Of a stretch of 64,000 nucleotides of DNA, positions 1 through 7,688 are shown one piece after another (the first letter of the stretch is position 1; every line of letters begins with the position of its first letter). The notes beneath the pieces are model-generated. The model was not told the DNA's origin. It did not search any database and was given only the letters and a program-made list of their open reading frames with translations. The translations under genes were made by a program, and so were the position numbers. The stretch is from Lachnospiraceae bacterium (GTDB lineage Bacteria > Bacillota > Clostridia > Lachnospirales > Lachnospiraceae): positions 1 through 64,000 of the forward strand of contig JAAWEL010000038.1 in the NCBI GenBank assembly GCA_022794255.1, in the 5' to 3' direction.

Positions 1-35
1 GAGAGCCACCCCAACGACCACTCGGCCACGCACAC
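1..35 (-). tRNA. 5' part of a Ser-like tRNA, cut by the window start
   Basis: Read on the minus strand, the sequence has the TGGCCGAGTGGTC block typical of the D arm of class II (Ser-type) tRNAs, starting nine bases after the presumed 5' end at 35. The anticodon and the 3' half lie outside the window, so identity rests on the D arm only. It ends 6-7 nt from the next tRNA-like element, a spacing typical of tRNA arrays. Confidence 0.4.
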
Positions 36-41
36 CGAAAG

Positions 42-124
42 GGGATGGGGCAGGACTCGACCCTGCGGTGTTTCTTTGTGACGGATTTTCAGTCCGCTGC
101 CATCGCCACTAGGCATACCCATCC
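42..124 (-). tRNA. Phe(GAA)-like tRNA, atypical
   Basis: On the minus strand, GGATGGG (124-118) pairs perfectly with CCCATCC (49-43) as an acceptor stem. A TGCC/GGCA D stem, an anticodon stem GCGGA/TCCGT with loop CTGAAAA (anticodon GAA, Phe), and a GCAGG/CCTGC T stem follow. The oddities are a 14-nt unpaired variable region, giving about 82 nt instead of about 75, and a T loop GTCGAGT lacking the first T of TTCGANT. No CCA is encoded. It may be a divergent phage-type tRNA or a decaying copy. Confidence 0.45.
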
Positions 125-256
125 ATAGGGTGACTAAGAGGAATTGGTCTCCGCTTGGCTTCGGTCAGAGCAGATGTCCCAGATGTCCCCCGGACATTTT
201 GCGCCCCCATAAACAAAGTCACAATCTGCCGGATTACCATTGTCCTATAGCCACAG

Positions 257-329
257 TAACTCCTGTGGGGCTTGAACCCATCATCTTCGGCTTGAAAGGC
301 CGGCGTCCTGACCTTTAGACTAAGGAGCT
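257..329 (-). tRNA. tRNA-Glu(TTC)
   Basis: The minus-strand cloverleaf is 73 nt. The acceptor AGCTCCT/AGGAGTT has one G-T pair. The D arm GTCT..AGGA has the unusual pairing also found in E. coli tRNA-Glu, and the anticodon loop CTTTCAA carries TTC. The T loop is TTCAAGC. Two stem mismatches (27-43 and the outer T-stem pair) suggest divergence from the housekeeping gene. CCA is not encoded. The next tRNA-like stretch begins only two bases beyond its 3' end. Confidence 0.65.
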
Positions 330-337
330 ATAGTGAT

Positions 338-410
338 CCCCATGGGGTGCTGTGGTCCGGCGGACCAGGTTTAGCACAGACCGGAACGAAGTGAAGACCT
401 CGACCCCATG
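338..410. other. 73-nt foldable element of unknown role
   Basis: CCATGGGGT (338-346) and ACCCCATGG (402-410) are perfect 9-bp inverted repeats. Inside are a GGTCC-GGC-GGACC hairpin and a GTGCT/AGCAC pairing. The size is that of a tRNA, but no T loop or anticodon arm is recognisable, so it is not called a tRNA. It sits 8 bp from the 5' end of the tRNA-Glu. A structured RNA or a recombination-site-like hairpin are both possible. Confidence 0.35.
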
Positions 411-953
411 GCCACTCGATTAAAACTCAAGTGCTCTCTTATCTGAGCGAATGGAGCATAAAAAATACCACCTACTTCATACAAGATAAGCGGTACACAA
501 ATCCATGTTCTTCTTCCGGCAGACTTTTCCAGTCCTGCCTTCCGGATATCACACAGTTTTTCGCCTTTTCCTTATCTTACATGAGTGCATCTTAACCATA
601 CTCTGTTCTTTTTCTCTACTGAACAGTGCTTCATAATGTTCGCTATGCAGATAATACACGAAACTATTCGCAGCGAAATTAACTGTTGCCATGATTCTTT
701 CCTTTCTGGACTCATTTGGTCCGCTTTGTTTTTAACTACAATTACTATAACACCAATTCCCGAATTTGTCATTATACTGATAATATAATTTGTGGGTAAA
801 TCACTATCCAACAAATCTGGCATATATCATTATCTAAAAATCAAAACCACATCTTACAGGTGAGTTTTGGAGCTGATCTGCAATATTAATGAATTTGTGC
901 GTACTTCTCCCAAGTTTTAAGCAGTGCTAACTATAGAAAAAGTTGAAGACGCT
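411..953. other. AT-rich intergenic stretch without a supported gene
   Basis: Short open frames exist on both strands (for example 585-788) but none has a convincing ribosome binding site or a recognisable product. The stretch separates the tRNA-like cluster from the restriction-modification cassette. Apart from the promoter and operator region at its right edge, nothing can be assigned. Confidence 0.5.
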
Positions 954-968
954 CTTGAAAAACTCAAG
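954..968. promoter_or_regulatory. candidate controller-protein operator
   Basis: CTTGA-AAAAC-TCAAG is a perfect 5-bp inverted repeat, 6 bp upstream of the -35 box of the promoter reading into the HTH gene. Its position fits an autoregulatory C-box of the kind bound by controller proteins of restriction-modification systems. Binding is inferred. Confidence 0.35.
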
Positions 969-974
969 AACATC

Positions 975-1003
975 TTGAACTATATGAGAAGTCATGTTAA
1001 TAT
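975..1003 (+). promoter_or_regulatory. sigma-A-type promoter of the R-M cassette
   Basis: TTGAAC (975-980), a 17-bp spacer and TAATAT (998-1003) lie 41 bp upstream of the HTH start codon. It is the only good promoter match immediately before the three-gene cassette. Confidence 0.5.
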
Positions 1004-1044
1004 GAGATAAGAGATTTTAGTGTATGGAATGTGGGAGGTTATAA

Positions 1045-1254
1045 ATGGCTGTCAGCTATGATAAACTCTGGAAGCTGCTTATCGATAAGAAGATGAATAA
1101 AACACAGTTATGTGAGAGAGCCAAAATAAGTACGAATGCTATGGCAAGACTTGGAAAAAATGAGGATGTACGTGTAGAGGTTCTTGCTCGGATTTGCTTG
1201 GAACTTGGTTGCTCAATGGATGAGATAATGGAGATACTTCCGGAAAAAAAGTGA
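1045..1254 (+). CDS. small XRE-type HTH protein, probable R-M controller
   Basis: This is a 69-residue protein made of a single Cro/C1-type helix-turn-helix. The recognition region is around residues 17-45 (KTQLCERAKIS, then MARLGKN), followed by a short helical tail. GGGAGG precedes the ATG by 7 bases. It is the first gene of a cassette with a restriction endonuclease and a DNA methylase, separated from the endonuclease by 15 bp. Controller proteins in this position delay endonuclease expression in many type II systems. That role is inferred here from size, fold and context. Confidence 0.7.
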   Translation: MAVSYDKLWKLLIDKKMNKTQLCERAKISTNAMARLGKNEDVRVEVLARICLELGCSMDEIMEILPEKK

Positions 1255-1269
1255 AGAGGATGATGTGGT

Positions 1270-1965
1270 ATGGATATGGAAAAGTACATAGATGAGGATC
1301 TCTTGAATCGATTTGAGTTTTATAACTATGGACATGCATTAGAGATATTGCATGATGCTTTTCCGACAGAGTGGGATGAATTGCAGGCGTGTTTGAGAAA
1401 ATTAAGACTTACTTTGGCGGATATAAAAAAGGCTGGGGGAAATGAATCGCCAATACCCAAAAAGTTTGATGATGTATTATATCCGTATGGATGGAGAGAA
1501 ATCAGGATAAGTGGAGACTTGATTGTAAAAAAATACCCGAGGCAGACATCGCAGAGAAGAGGGCGTTTTGCGGATGAACCGTATGAAGTTGAAACGATTG
1601 AAGGATACATTGATGGCCATAATATTGATTTTTTGAAAAACAGAGTGGCTTTCGATCTCGAATGGAATAGTAAAGATCAAACTTTTGATAGAGATTTGCT
1701 GGCCATGAGGACGTATTTCGATTGTGGGTTAATTGACGTGGGAGTTATTGTAACGAGAGCAGAAGAACTTAACGATATTTTCAAGCAAGAGAAAGATAAT
1801 AATGGTCAATCATTGATAAAGAAATATGGAGCAAGTACTACATGGATGGGAAAATTGAGATATAGACTTGATTCGAGGCGTAATGGAGGTTGCCCTATTT
1901 TAGCGGTAGGGATAGGAAAGGAATGTATTGAAGAATATGGCAGATTTAACGAGTACTATACATGA
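1270..1965 (+). CDS. type II restriction endonuclease, BglII-like family
   Basis: The protein has 231 residues. The core around residues 127-147 reads DLEWNSKDQTFDRDL, then LAMR, followed by GLIDVGVIVTR. This is the acidic-E-x-K-type active-site arrangement of BglII/BamHI-like PD-(D/E)XK endonucleases (candidate catalytic residues D129, E131, K135). It would cut unmodified double-stranded DNA at a short palindrome. The specificity cannot be read from sequence. GAAGAGGA lies 11 bases before the chosen ATG, and a second ATG two codons in is possible. Its end overlaps the methylase start, so the two are translationally linked. The low GC relative to the metabolic genes downstream suggests horizontal acquisition. 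Confidence 0.75.
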   Translation: MDMEKYIDEDLLNRFEFYNYGHALEILHDAFPTEWDELQACLRKLRLTLADIKKAGGNESPIPKKFDDVLYPYGWREIRISGDLIVKKYPRQTSQRRGRFADEPYEVETIEGYIDGHNIDFLKNRVAFDLEWNSKDQTFDRDLLAMRTYFDCGLIDVGVIVTRAEELNDIFKQEKDNNGQSLIKKYGASTTWMGKLRYRLDSRRNGGCPILAVGIGKECIEEYGRFNEYYT

Positions 1966-2581
1966 TTTAATGGAATTTACAAAGGGTAAGAAATATAACA
2001 CAATTTACGCCGATCCGCCATGGCAGTTCCAGAACAGAACAGGAAAAGTTGCCCCGGAGCATAAACGATTGACTCGTTACGAAACAATGACGATTGCAGA
2101 TATTAAAGCATTGCCGATTTCAGACATTACAGGGGAAAAGGCTCATTTATATTTATGGGTTCCCAATGCATTGCTTCCAGATGGTCTGGAGGTAATGGAT
2201 GCCTGGGGATTTGAATACAAGGGCAATATCGTATGGGAAAAAGTAAGAAAAGATGGAGGTCCGGATGGAAGAGGTGTTGGATTTTATTTTAGAAATGTTA
2301 CGGAATTGATTTTGTTTGGCATCAAGAAAAAAAGTGCGCCTAACAGAACATTGCAGCCAGCCCGTTCTCAAGTTAATCTTATTCGGGCCATGAAACGAGA
2401 GCATAGCCGAAAACCAGATGAAATCATACCTATTATTGAGGCATGTAGTCAAGCGCCCAGAATTGAACTTTTTGCAAGAGGTGTACGAGAAGGCTGGGAT
2501 ATGTGGGGAAATCAGGCAACAGAAGATTATGAACCAACCTGGGATACATATTCGAATCATACGATTGCACATGTAAAATAA
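1928..2581 (+). CDS. MT-A70-family adenine-N6 DNA methyltransferase of the R-M system
   Basis: The 217-residue protein carries the catalytic DPPW motif at residues 29-32 (IYADPPWQF). LYLWVPNALLPDG and a C-terminal RIELFARGVREGWDMWGNQ follow, the hallmark of MT-A70-type methylases such as M.MunI. It should methylate adenine in the cassette's recognition site and protect host DNA. A TTG at 1928, 6 bases after AGGAAAGG, is the preferred start; an ATG at 1937 is the alternative. Either overlaps the endonuclease stop by 29-38 bp. The order HTH, endonuclease, methylase on one strand is typical of compact mobile R-M cassettes. Confidence 0.8.
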   Translation: MKNMADLTSTIHDLMEFTKGKKYNTIYADPPWQFQNRTGKVAPEHKRLTRYETMTIADIKALPISDITGEKAHLYLWVPNALLPDGLEVMDAWGFEYKGNIVWEKVRKDGGPDGRGVGFYFRNVTELILFGIKKKSAPNRTLQPARSQVNLIRAMKREHSRKPDEIIPIIEACSQAPRIELFARGVREGWDMWGNQATEDYEPTWDTYSNHTIAHVK

Positions 2582-2729
2582 TTGTATATGTTCCAATGAA
2601 AACCAGTTAATAAATATTTTCAGTGATTCATACATGGTTCTAGTATCATGTAGGCTAGAACAGATAAAGGAAATGAAAATCTGGCAGTTTGCAGTTATAT
2701 GCAGATTGCCGGATTTTTGTGGAAAAATG

Positions 2730-2966
2730 GGCGTTTATGTGGCTGTGAAAGACGGCAGGGTGAATCCAAAGCGGGGGCAGAGGGAAGCCGCAAGGCAGGC
2801 CATGCAGGCGGGGATAGGCACAAAGTCCCAGCAGGCGCTGCAGTTGCAGAGGGAAGAAAGGAATATGGAGCGCAGGCAGGCTGACAGGGAGCAGAGGGAG
2901 GCCAGGAAAGAGCGGCTGTTTGAGATGAAACAGCAGAAACGGAAAGAGAAGCACAGAGGCCGATAG
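2730..2966 (+). pseudogene. yjdF: 3' remnant of yjdF (DUF2992)
   Basis: From about residue VNPKRGQREAARQAM to the end KRKEKHRGR, the frame matches the lysine- and arginine-rich C-terminal half of YjdF proteins, including the GTKSQQAL segment. The family's N-terminal domain is absent. Upstream codons (open from 2634) encode unrelated sequence without a plausible ribosome binding site. The break at about 2730-2760 marks a rearrangement junction, probably linked to insertion of the R-M cassette. YjdF itself is a protein of unclear function often found under an azaaromatic-responsive riboswitch; none is visible here. Confidence 0.65.
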
Positions 2967-3007
2967 ACTTTCTGTGTTTCGGGAGCAGCAGTATCAATGG
3001 GCATCAG

Positions 3008-3613
3008 TCAGGAATGGCTGGTGCTTTGTTTATTTATGATTTTATCAATCAGCCCAAAATCTACGGCTTCTGTTGCGGACATATAATTATCCCGTTCTGT
3101 AGCCCAGGCAATTTCTTCAATGCTTTTTCCTGTGTTCCCCGCTAAAATAGAGTTTAAGCGTTTCTTGCTTTTTTGTATGTGGTCGGATGTTATTTTTATA
3201 TCGGTTGCCTGTCCTTGAATACCATTTCCCAGAATAGCTGGTTGGTGTATCATTATTTCTGCATTTGGCAAAGCCATGCGTTTTCCTTTCGTGCCGCCCG
3301 CTAATAAAAAGGCTCCAAAACTAGCAGCAAGACCAATACAAATAGTCGATACATCGCATTTTATATATTGCATTGTATCATAAATTGCGAAACCAGCTGA
3401 TACAGAACCGCCAGGACAGTTTATATACAACTGTATATCCTTTTCGGGGTCTTGTGCTTCTAAAAACAGCATTTGGGCGATAAGTAAACTGGCTGAAACA
3501 TCACTTACTTCTTCCCCCAAAAAAACAATTCTGTCGGATAATAACCGTGAAAAAATATCGTAGCTTCTTTCTCCACAGCTGGTTTGTTCAATAACGGAAG
3601 GAATTGTACTCAT
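3008..3613 (-). CDS. clpP: accessory ClpP-type serine protease
   Basis: The 201-residue protein has a complete ClpP signature. The nucleophile S98 is in [16 protein letters not shown]123 in [10 protein letters not shown], and D175 in [10 protein letters not shown]. It should form the tetradecameric proteolytic chamber that works with a Clp ATPase. No ATPase is encoded nearby, so it would have to use the host's. The start ATG overlaps the stop of the upstream AraC-type gene by 4 bp (ATGA), so the two form one transcript. AT-rich codon use and the odd partner suggest this is a second, acquired ClpP rather than the housekeeping clpP that normally neighbours tig or clpX. Confidence 0.85.
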   Translation of the reverse strand: MSTIPSVIEQTSCGERSYDIFSRLLSDRIVFLGEEVSDVSASLLIAQMLFLEAQDPEKDIQLYINCPGGSVSAGFAIYDTMQYIKCDVSTICIGLAASFGAFLLAGGTKGKRMALPNAEIMIHQPAILGNGIQGQATDIKITSDHIQKSKKRLNSILAGNTGKSIEEIAWATERDNYMSATEAVDFGLIDKIINKQSTSHS

Positions 3614-4026
3614 GCGGCAAGCTCCTTAATTTCTGTTATAAATTCGTAACTGGGGATATAAGAACAACACATGGAAATTCGATTTTGTTTTGGTATAAAG
3701 ATTCCAATATCCCTGTAAATTTTAGGTGGATATAAATATATTTGTTTAAAAGCAAATGAAAATGATTGTTGTGTATCATATCCGGCTTCATAGGCGATCT
3801 GCAAGATTGGCTTATCGGTTTTAACCAGCTTTTCAGCAGCATCCGTAAGCCTGCGGTTTTGTAAATATTTATACATGGTTATTCCTGTATACTCTGTAAA
3901 TATACGATTCAGATAGAATTTGGAATAACCAATATTTTTTGATATATTATCTAAGCTGATTTCTTTGTCTAAATTTCTCTCGATATAATTTATAACTTTT
4001 TTTACAATTTCTTTCTGGTCTTTCAT
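3610..4026 (-). CDS. stand-alone AraC-family HTH regulator
   Basis: The protein has 138 residues. Residues 8-105 form the two helix-turn-helix motifs of the AraC family ([21 protein letters not shown], then [21 protein letters not shown]). A short C-terminal tail follows and there is no separate sensor domain, as in the MarA/SoxS class. GGAGGCG lies 6-9 bases before the ATG on the minus strand. It leads a two-gene operon with clpP and probably controls it. The inducing signal is unknown. If the family analogy holds, its own level or stability, perhaps through the ClpP it is cotranscribed with, would set its activity. Confidence 0.8.
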   Translation of the reverse strand: MKDQKEIVKKVINYIERNLDKEISLDNISKNIGYSKFYLNRIFTEYTGITMYKYLQNRRLTDAAEKLVKTDKPILQIAYEAGYDTQQSFSFAFKQIYLYPPKIYRDIGIFIPKQNRISMCCSYIPSYEFITEIKELAA

Positions 4027-4201
4027 TGTATCGCCTCCTTGTGTTCTTATCTATTATAGCAAGTTTATAGGGATGTGTCTTAACAAAAAATGCTATTTTG
4101 GTTTCCAATTTTGCAGGCCATCTGCCGCTTCATTGCATTGTTTCAGCAGTCCGGGTGCAGACATGAATACTGGTTTGGGGTTAGACATCTGTAGTTTTTT
4201 C

Positions 4202-4230
4202 TTGCATTTTTTCCAACACTGTGCTATAGT
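4202..4230 (+). promoter_or_regulatory. promoter of the TAXI-TRAP genes
   Basis: TTGCAT (4202-4207), a 17-bp spacer and TATAGT (4225-4230) lie 70 bp upstream of the permease start. The preceding 170 bp, between the divergent AraC gene and this site, hold no supported gene. Confidence 0.5.
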
Positions 4231-4300
4231 ATACAAGGTTTTACTTTAACACTTTTATCTGATAAAGTGGATGAAAATATAAAAACAGCAGGAGATGATT

Positions 4301-6268
4301 ATGGAAAGTCAGGATAAGATTTCCAGGCAGGAGCAGGCTAAGCTGGAGGAGAAGGCACAAAAGCTGCTAGAGGAAAAGGATTCAGAATCTCGCACGCGCA
4401 CTTATACAGGGCCTATGGAAAAGGCGCTGGTTGTTCTGCTTTTCGCCTGGGCGGTATTTCAGTTGTATTTTACAACGTTTGGTGTGATGAGCGCTGTCAA
4501 TCTGCGGGCATTTCACTGTATGTTTTTGCTGGGCTTTACCTTTTTGTTGTATCCATCCTATAGGAAAGAACAGCGTCTGCGCAGGCTTCCTCCGGTGTGG
4601 GATATGGGCTTGATTCTTCTGGCAGTGGCTGCCTTTGGCTATCTGATTTTAAATTATACCAGGATTGCACAAAATGGCGGGAGGATCAGCAGATTTGAGT
4701 TGATTCTGGCTGGTGTGGCATTGGCGGTGGTCTTTGAAGCAGCCAGGAGGGCATCGGGAAATCTGGCCATACTGGCGCTGGTTTTTCTGGCCTACAACTG
4801 GTTTGGGAAATATCTGCCAGGAATGCTGGGGCACAACGGATTTTCATTAAAGCGGATTTTGACTACTCAGTTTTGGGGAACACAGGGTGTATTGGGAACA
4901 GGAATCGGAGTGTCAGCTACCTACATATTTTTATTTGTGGTGTTTGGGGCGTTTTTGAAATACAGTGGTTTTTCTAAGTTTATCAATGACTTTTCCCTGA
5001 CTTTGGTAGGTCAGACACCTGGTGGACCGGCGAAGGTGGCGGTGCTTGCGTCTGCCCTGATGGGAATGATCAATGGCTCGGCTATTGCCAATGTGGCGAC
5101 CACCGGAACCATTACCATACCGTTGATGAAGCAGACGGGATATAAAAAGGAGTTTGCCGGGGCAGTGGAGGCAGTGGCCTCAACAGGCGGCCAGTTTTGT
5201 CCGCCGATTATGGGAGCTGTGGGATTTGTCATGGCGGAATTTTTAGGTATCAGCTATACAAAGGTAATGATTGCTGCCATTGTGCCGGCTTTTCTTTATT
5301 ATCTGGGACTTTTGTTTGCCGTTCATTTTGAGGCAAAAAGACTGGGACTTTCCGGATTGTCAAAGGAAAACATTCCGGAGGCAAAAAAGGTGCTGAAGGA
5401 ACAAGGGCATCTTTTGATTCCTCTGGTGGTGCTGATTGGGATTATGTGTATGGGGTATACGCCTCTCTATGCAGCAGTGATTGCTATCTTTGCCACCATT
5501 GGGGCAAGTTGGATACGGAAGGATACTCGTATGACCTGGGAAAAAATTGTGGCGGCCACTGTGGAGGGCGCGAGAAGCGCGATCTCTGTGGGAGTCTGCT
5601 GTGTGGTGATTGGGGTAATCATTGGGACGGTTACTCTGACAAGCCTGGGATTAAATATGGGGTATCTGATTTTGGATCTGGTGAAAGATGGCAATCTGTA
5701 TCTGACCGGACTGCTGGTGATGATCATGTCCACGATTCTGGGTATGGGAGTTCCCGGGGTGGCAGCCTATGTGATCGTGGAAGCAGTGGCAGTACCCGTA
5801 CTGATTAAGGTGGGGGCATTGGATATCGCGGCTCACATGTTCTGCCTGATCTATGCCTGCCTGTCGAATATTACGCCGCCGGTGGCCATGAGTGCTTATG
5901 TGGCAGCGGGGATTGCTGGTTCAAACCAGACTAAAACCGGGATTTTATCGGTGCGTCTGGGATTAGTGGGATTTTTGATACCGTTCTTTTTCCTGGGAAA
6001 CCCGGTGCTTTTGATTGGAGCGGATGCGGCTTTTGGGGTGATGGAAAGCCTGTGGGCCTTGTTTACGGCTTCTGTAGGAACCATTGCTTTAGTCGGAGGC
6101 CTGGAGGGGTGGTTTTTGCAGCGAAGCAGCTGGATGGAGCGTCTGGTGCTTATCGCAGTTGCACCGCTCATGCTGTATCCGGGAACCCTGACCGATTGGA
6201 TCGGGTTTGGGGCGCTTACTGCAGTGGCCGGACTGCAGATGCTCCGGCTTAGCCGTAGGGCTGTGTGA
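4301..6268 (+). CDS. fused TRAP transporter permease (DctQM, TAXI type)
   Basis: This is a very hydrophobic protein of about 655 residues with an N-terminal soluble stretch of about 45 residues, then a small DctQ-like four-helix region and a large DctM-like domain. GGMINGSAIANVATTG-like segments and GQFCPPIMGAVGFVMAEF, typical of fused TRAP permeases of the TAXI class, are present around residues 245-310. It couples sodium gradient to uptake of an organic acid or amino acid delivered by the binding protein encoded next. The start is set at 4301, 6 bases after AGGAG; an in-frame ATG at 4295 would overlap that site. The substrate is unknown, but the downstream amino-acid genes hint at a nitrogenous compound. 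Confidence 0.85.
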   Translation: MESQDKISRQEQAKLEEKAQKLLEEKDSESRTRTYTGPMEKALVVLLFAWAVFQLYFTTFGVMSAVNLRAFHCMFLLGFTFLLYPSYRKEQRLRRLPPVWDMGLILLAVAAFGYLILNYTRIAQNGGRISRFELILAGVALAVVFEAARRASGNLAILALVFLAYNWFGKYLPGMLGHNGFSLKRILTTQFWGTQGVLGTGIGVSATYIFLFVVFGAFLKYSGFSKFINDFSLTLVGQTPGGPAKVAVLASALMGMINGSAIANVATTGTITIPLMKQTGYKKEFAGAVEAVASTGGQFCPPIMGAVGFVMAEFLGISYTKVMIAAIVPAFLYYLGLLFAVHFEAKRLGLSGLSKENIPEAKKVLKEQGHLLIPLVVLIGIMCMGYTPLYAAVIAIFATIGASWIRKDTRMTWEKIVAATVEGARSAISVGVCCVVIGVIIGTVTLTSLGLNMGYLILDLVKDGNLYLTGLLVMIMSTILGMGVPGVAAYVIVEAVAVPVLIKVGALDIAAHMFCLIYACLSNITPPVAMSAYVAAGIAGSNQTKTGILSVRLGLVGFLIPFFFLGNPVLLIGADAAFGVMESLWALFTASVGTIALVGGLEGWFLQRSSWMERLVLIAVAPLMLYPGTLTDWIGFGALTAVAGLQMLRLSRRAV

Positions 6269-6425
6269 ATGGCCGGATTAGAGCACAAGAGATTTTGAGG
6301 AATCAGAGCAGTGCAAAAATAATATAAAGTAGCTGATTAGCCATGGGAGGATCTGCATAGGACAGACAGCTTATGGCTGAATCGTTACAATATAAAAGCT
6401 ATGTGCAAAAAGGAGAGAAAAGAAA

Positions 6426-7511
6426 ATGAAAAAAATGGTATCATTGGCATTAGCAGCCCTTTTGGCAGCAGGAACGCTGGCAGGCTGCGGAGGAAATTCT
6501 GGTGCAGGTGAGACAGCTGCAACAGAGAGCACAGCCTCTAAGGCTTCAGAAGGGGAGGAAAAAAAGGAAGAAAACAGTCAGGAGACAGCCAGCGAGGTGG
6601 CTGGTTCGGTGGAACATGAACCAGTGATCATTAATTTTCCCACAGCGTCAGCTTCTGGTGCGCTGTATGCAGTGGGAGCTGCCATTACAAACCTGTGGAG
6701 TGCAGAGATTGACTTTGTCAATGCTTCCAGCCAGGCTTCCGCAGGTGGTATTGAGAATCTGAATCTGGTGGCGGAAGGAGAGGCACAGGTATCCATTGCC
6801 ATCAGCAGCAACTGTTATCAGGCCATGAATGGCACAGACAGTTTTGAAGGCTATGCCTTTGAGGATTTGAAGGTCATTGCCGGTTTGTATTTTAATCCTA
6901 ACCAGGTTGTCGTGACCGGAAATTCCGGGATTGACTCCTTAAAAGGTGGAACGATGAAGGGAAAACATTTCGCGGTGGCGTCAGCAGGCTCCAGTGTATA
7001 CGGGGAATGTCAGAATCATTTTACAGCGGCAGGATTGGCATTTCCGGATGATCTGAATTGTGAGTATATTACCTTTACAGATGCGGCAGATATGCTGCAA
7101 AACGGCACCATTGACGGTGCCTGGATCATGTCAGGCGCTCCGGCTTCTGCAGTCACGCAGGCATGTACTTCTGGTTGTAAGCTTTTGAACATTGAGGATG
7201 ATATTGTTGCTGCACTGCAGGCAGAATATCCCTGGTATGCGCCATTTACCATTCCTGCAGGCACCTATCCGGGACAGGATGAGGATGTGCAGACAACTGC
7301 TATTAAGATGGTTATGTTCTGCTCTGATGATTTGGATGAGGAGACTGTTTACCAGCTTACAAAGACATTTTGGGAAAATATTGATTCTTTAGGGGAAGCA
7401 CAGGGGAATCTGGCAGGGCTGACCCCCGAGGAGGCAGTAAAGGATATTGCGGATCTGCCTCTGCATGAGGGTGCGTCCCGGTACTATAAAGAGATTGGGG
7501 TAGTGGAATAA
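6426..7511 (+). CDS. TAXI-family TRAP transporter solute-binding lipoprotein
   Basis: The protein has 361 residues. A lipoprotein signal ending LAGCGG (C21 lipidated) is followed by a low-complexity Glu/Ala/Ser linker to about residue 62. The TAXI binding domain then begins VIINFPTASASGALYAVGAAIT and includes GGIENLNLVAEGEAQVSIAI, which marks the family. It is anchored to the outer face of the membrane and hands ligand to the fused permease encoded 157 bp upstream. AAAGGAGAG precedes the ATG. The gene is followed by a hairpin terminator, so the pair forms a transcription unit distinct from the regulator after it. Confidence 0.88.
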   Translation: MKKMVSLALAALLAAGTLAGCGGNSGAGETAATESTASKASEGEEKKEENSQETASEVAGSVEHEPVIINFPTASASGALYAVGAAITNLWSAEIDFVNASSQASAGGIENLNLVAEGEAQVSIAISSNCYQAMNGTDSFEGYAFEDLKVIAGLYFNPNQVVVTGNSGIDSLKGGTMKGKHFAVASAGSSVYGECQNHFTAAGLAFPDDLNCEYITFTDAADMLQNGTIDGAWIMSGAPASAVTQACTSGCKLLNIEDDIVAALQAEYPWYAPFTIPAGTYPGQDEDVQTTAIKMVMFCSDDLDEETVYQLTKTFWENIDSLGEAQGNLAGLTPEEAVKDIADLPLHEGASRYYKEIGVVE

Positions 7512-7540
7512 GTTACTATTTAGGTACAGGGGACGAATGG

Positions 7541-7582
7541 AAACAGGCGGCATTGGCAAAAGGCTAATGCCGCTGTTTTATT
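7541..7582 (+). terminator. hairpin terminator after the TAXI genes
   Basis: AACAGGCGGCATTGGC and GCTAATGCCGCTGTT form a long stem with one bulged G and one G-T pair, loop AAAAG, followed by TTTATTT. The U tract is short, so termination may be partial. Confidence 0.6.
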
Positions 7583-7650
7583 TGGGGAAGTGGAAAAATT
7601 CATTTATGTATGGTAGAATGGAAAATTATAAACAGTACGGAGGAATAAAC

Positions 7651-7683
7651 ATGAAGAAAGCAGTTCTGGCATGGAAGGTGTAA
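7651..7683 (+). CDS. 10-codon leader ORF before the sigma-54 activator
   Basis: ATG at 7651 follows CGGAGG by 7 bases, the best ribosome binding site in this stretch. It encodes MKKAVLAWKV and stops at 7683, five bases before the likely start of the activator in another frame. A translated leader of this kind would couple or attenuate translation of the regulator. No similarity to a known peptide is recognised, and the function is inferred from position only. Confidence 0.4.
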   Translation: MKKAVLAWKV

Positions 7684-7688
7684 AGGCT

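Noticed and set aside
190-254. tRNA-His gene on the minus strand
   Set aside because: The anticodon arm (GTG) and a D arm can be drawn, but the acceptor 3' strand does not pair with GTGGCTA and the T arm is poor. It is described in a finding only.
130-318. Short plus-strand open frame
   Set aside because: It runs through the tRNA-Glu and tRNA-like sequences and has no ribosome binding site.
2153-2635. 160-residue minus-strand frame over the methylase
   Set aside because: It is antisense to a clear MT-A70 gene and has no recognisable motif.
1-4026. Insertion sequence or integrase explaining the island
   Set aside because: No transposase or integrase gene and no clear terminal repeats are visible within the window.
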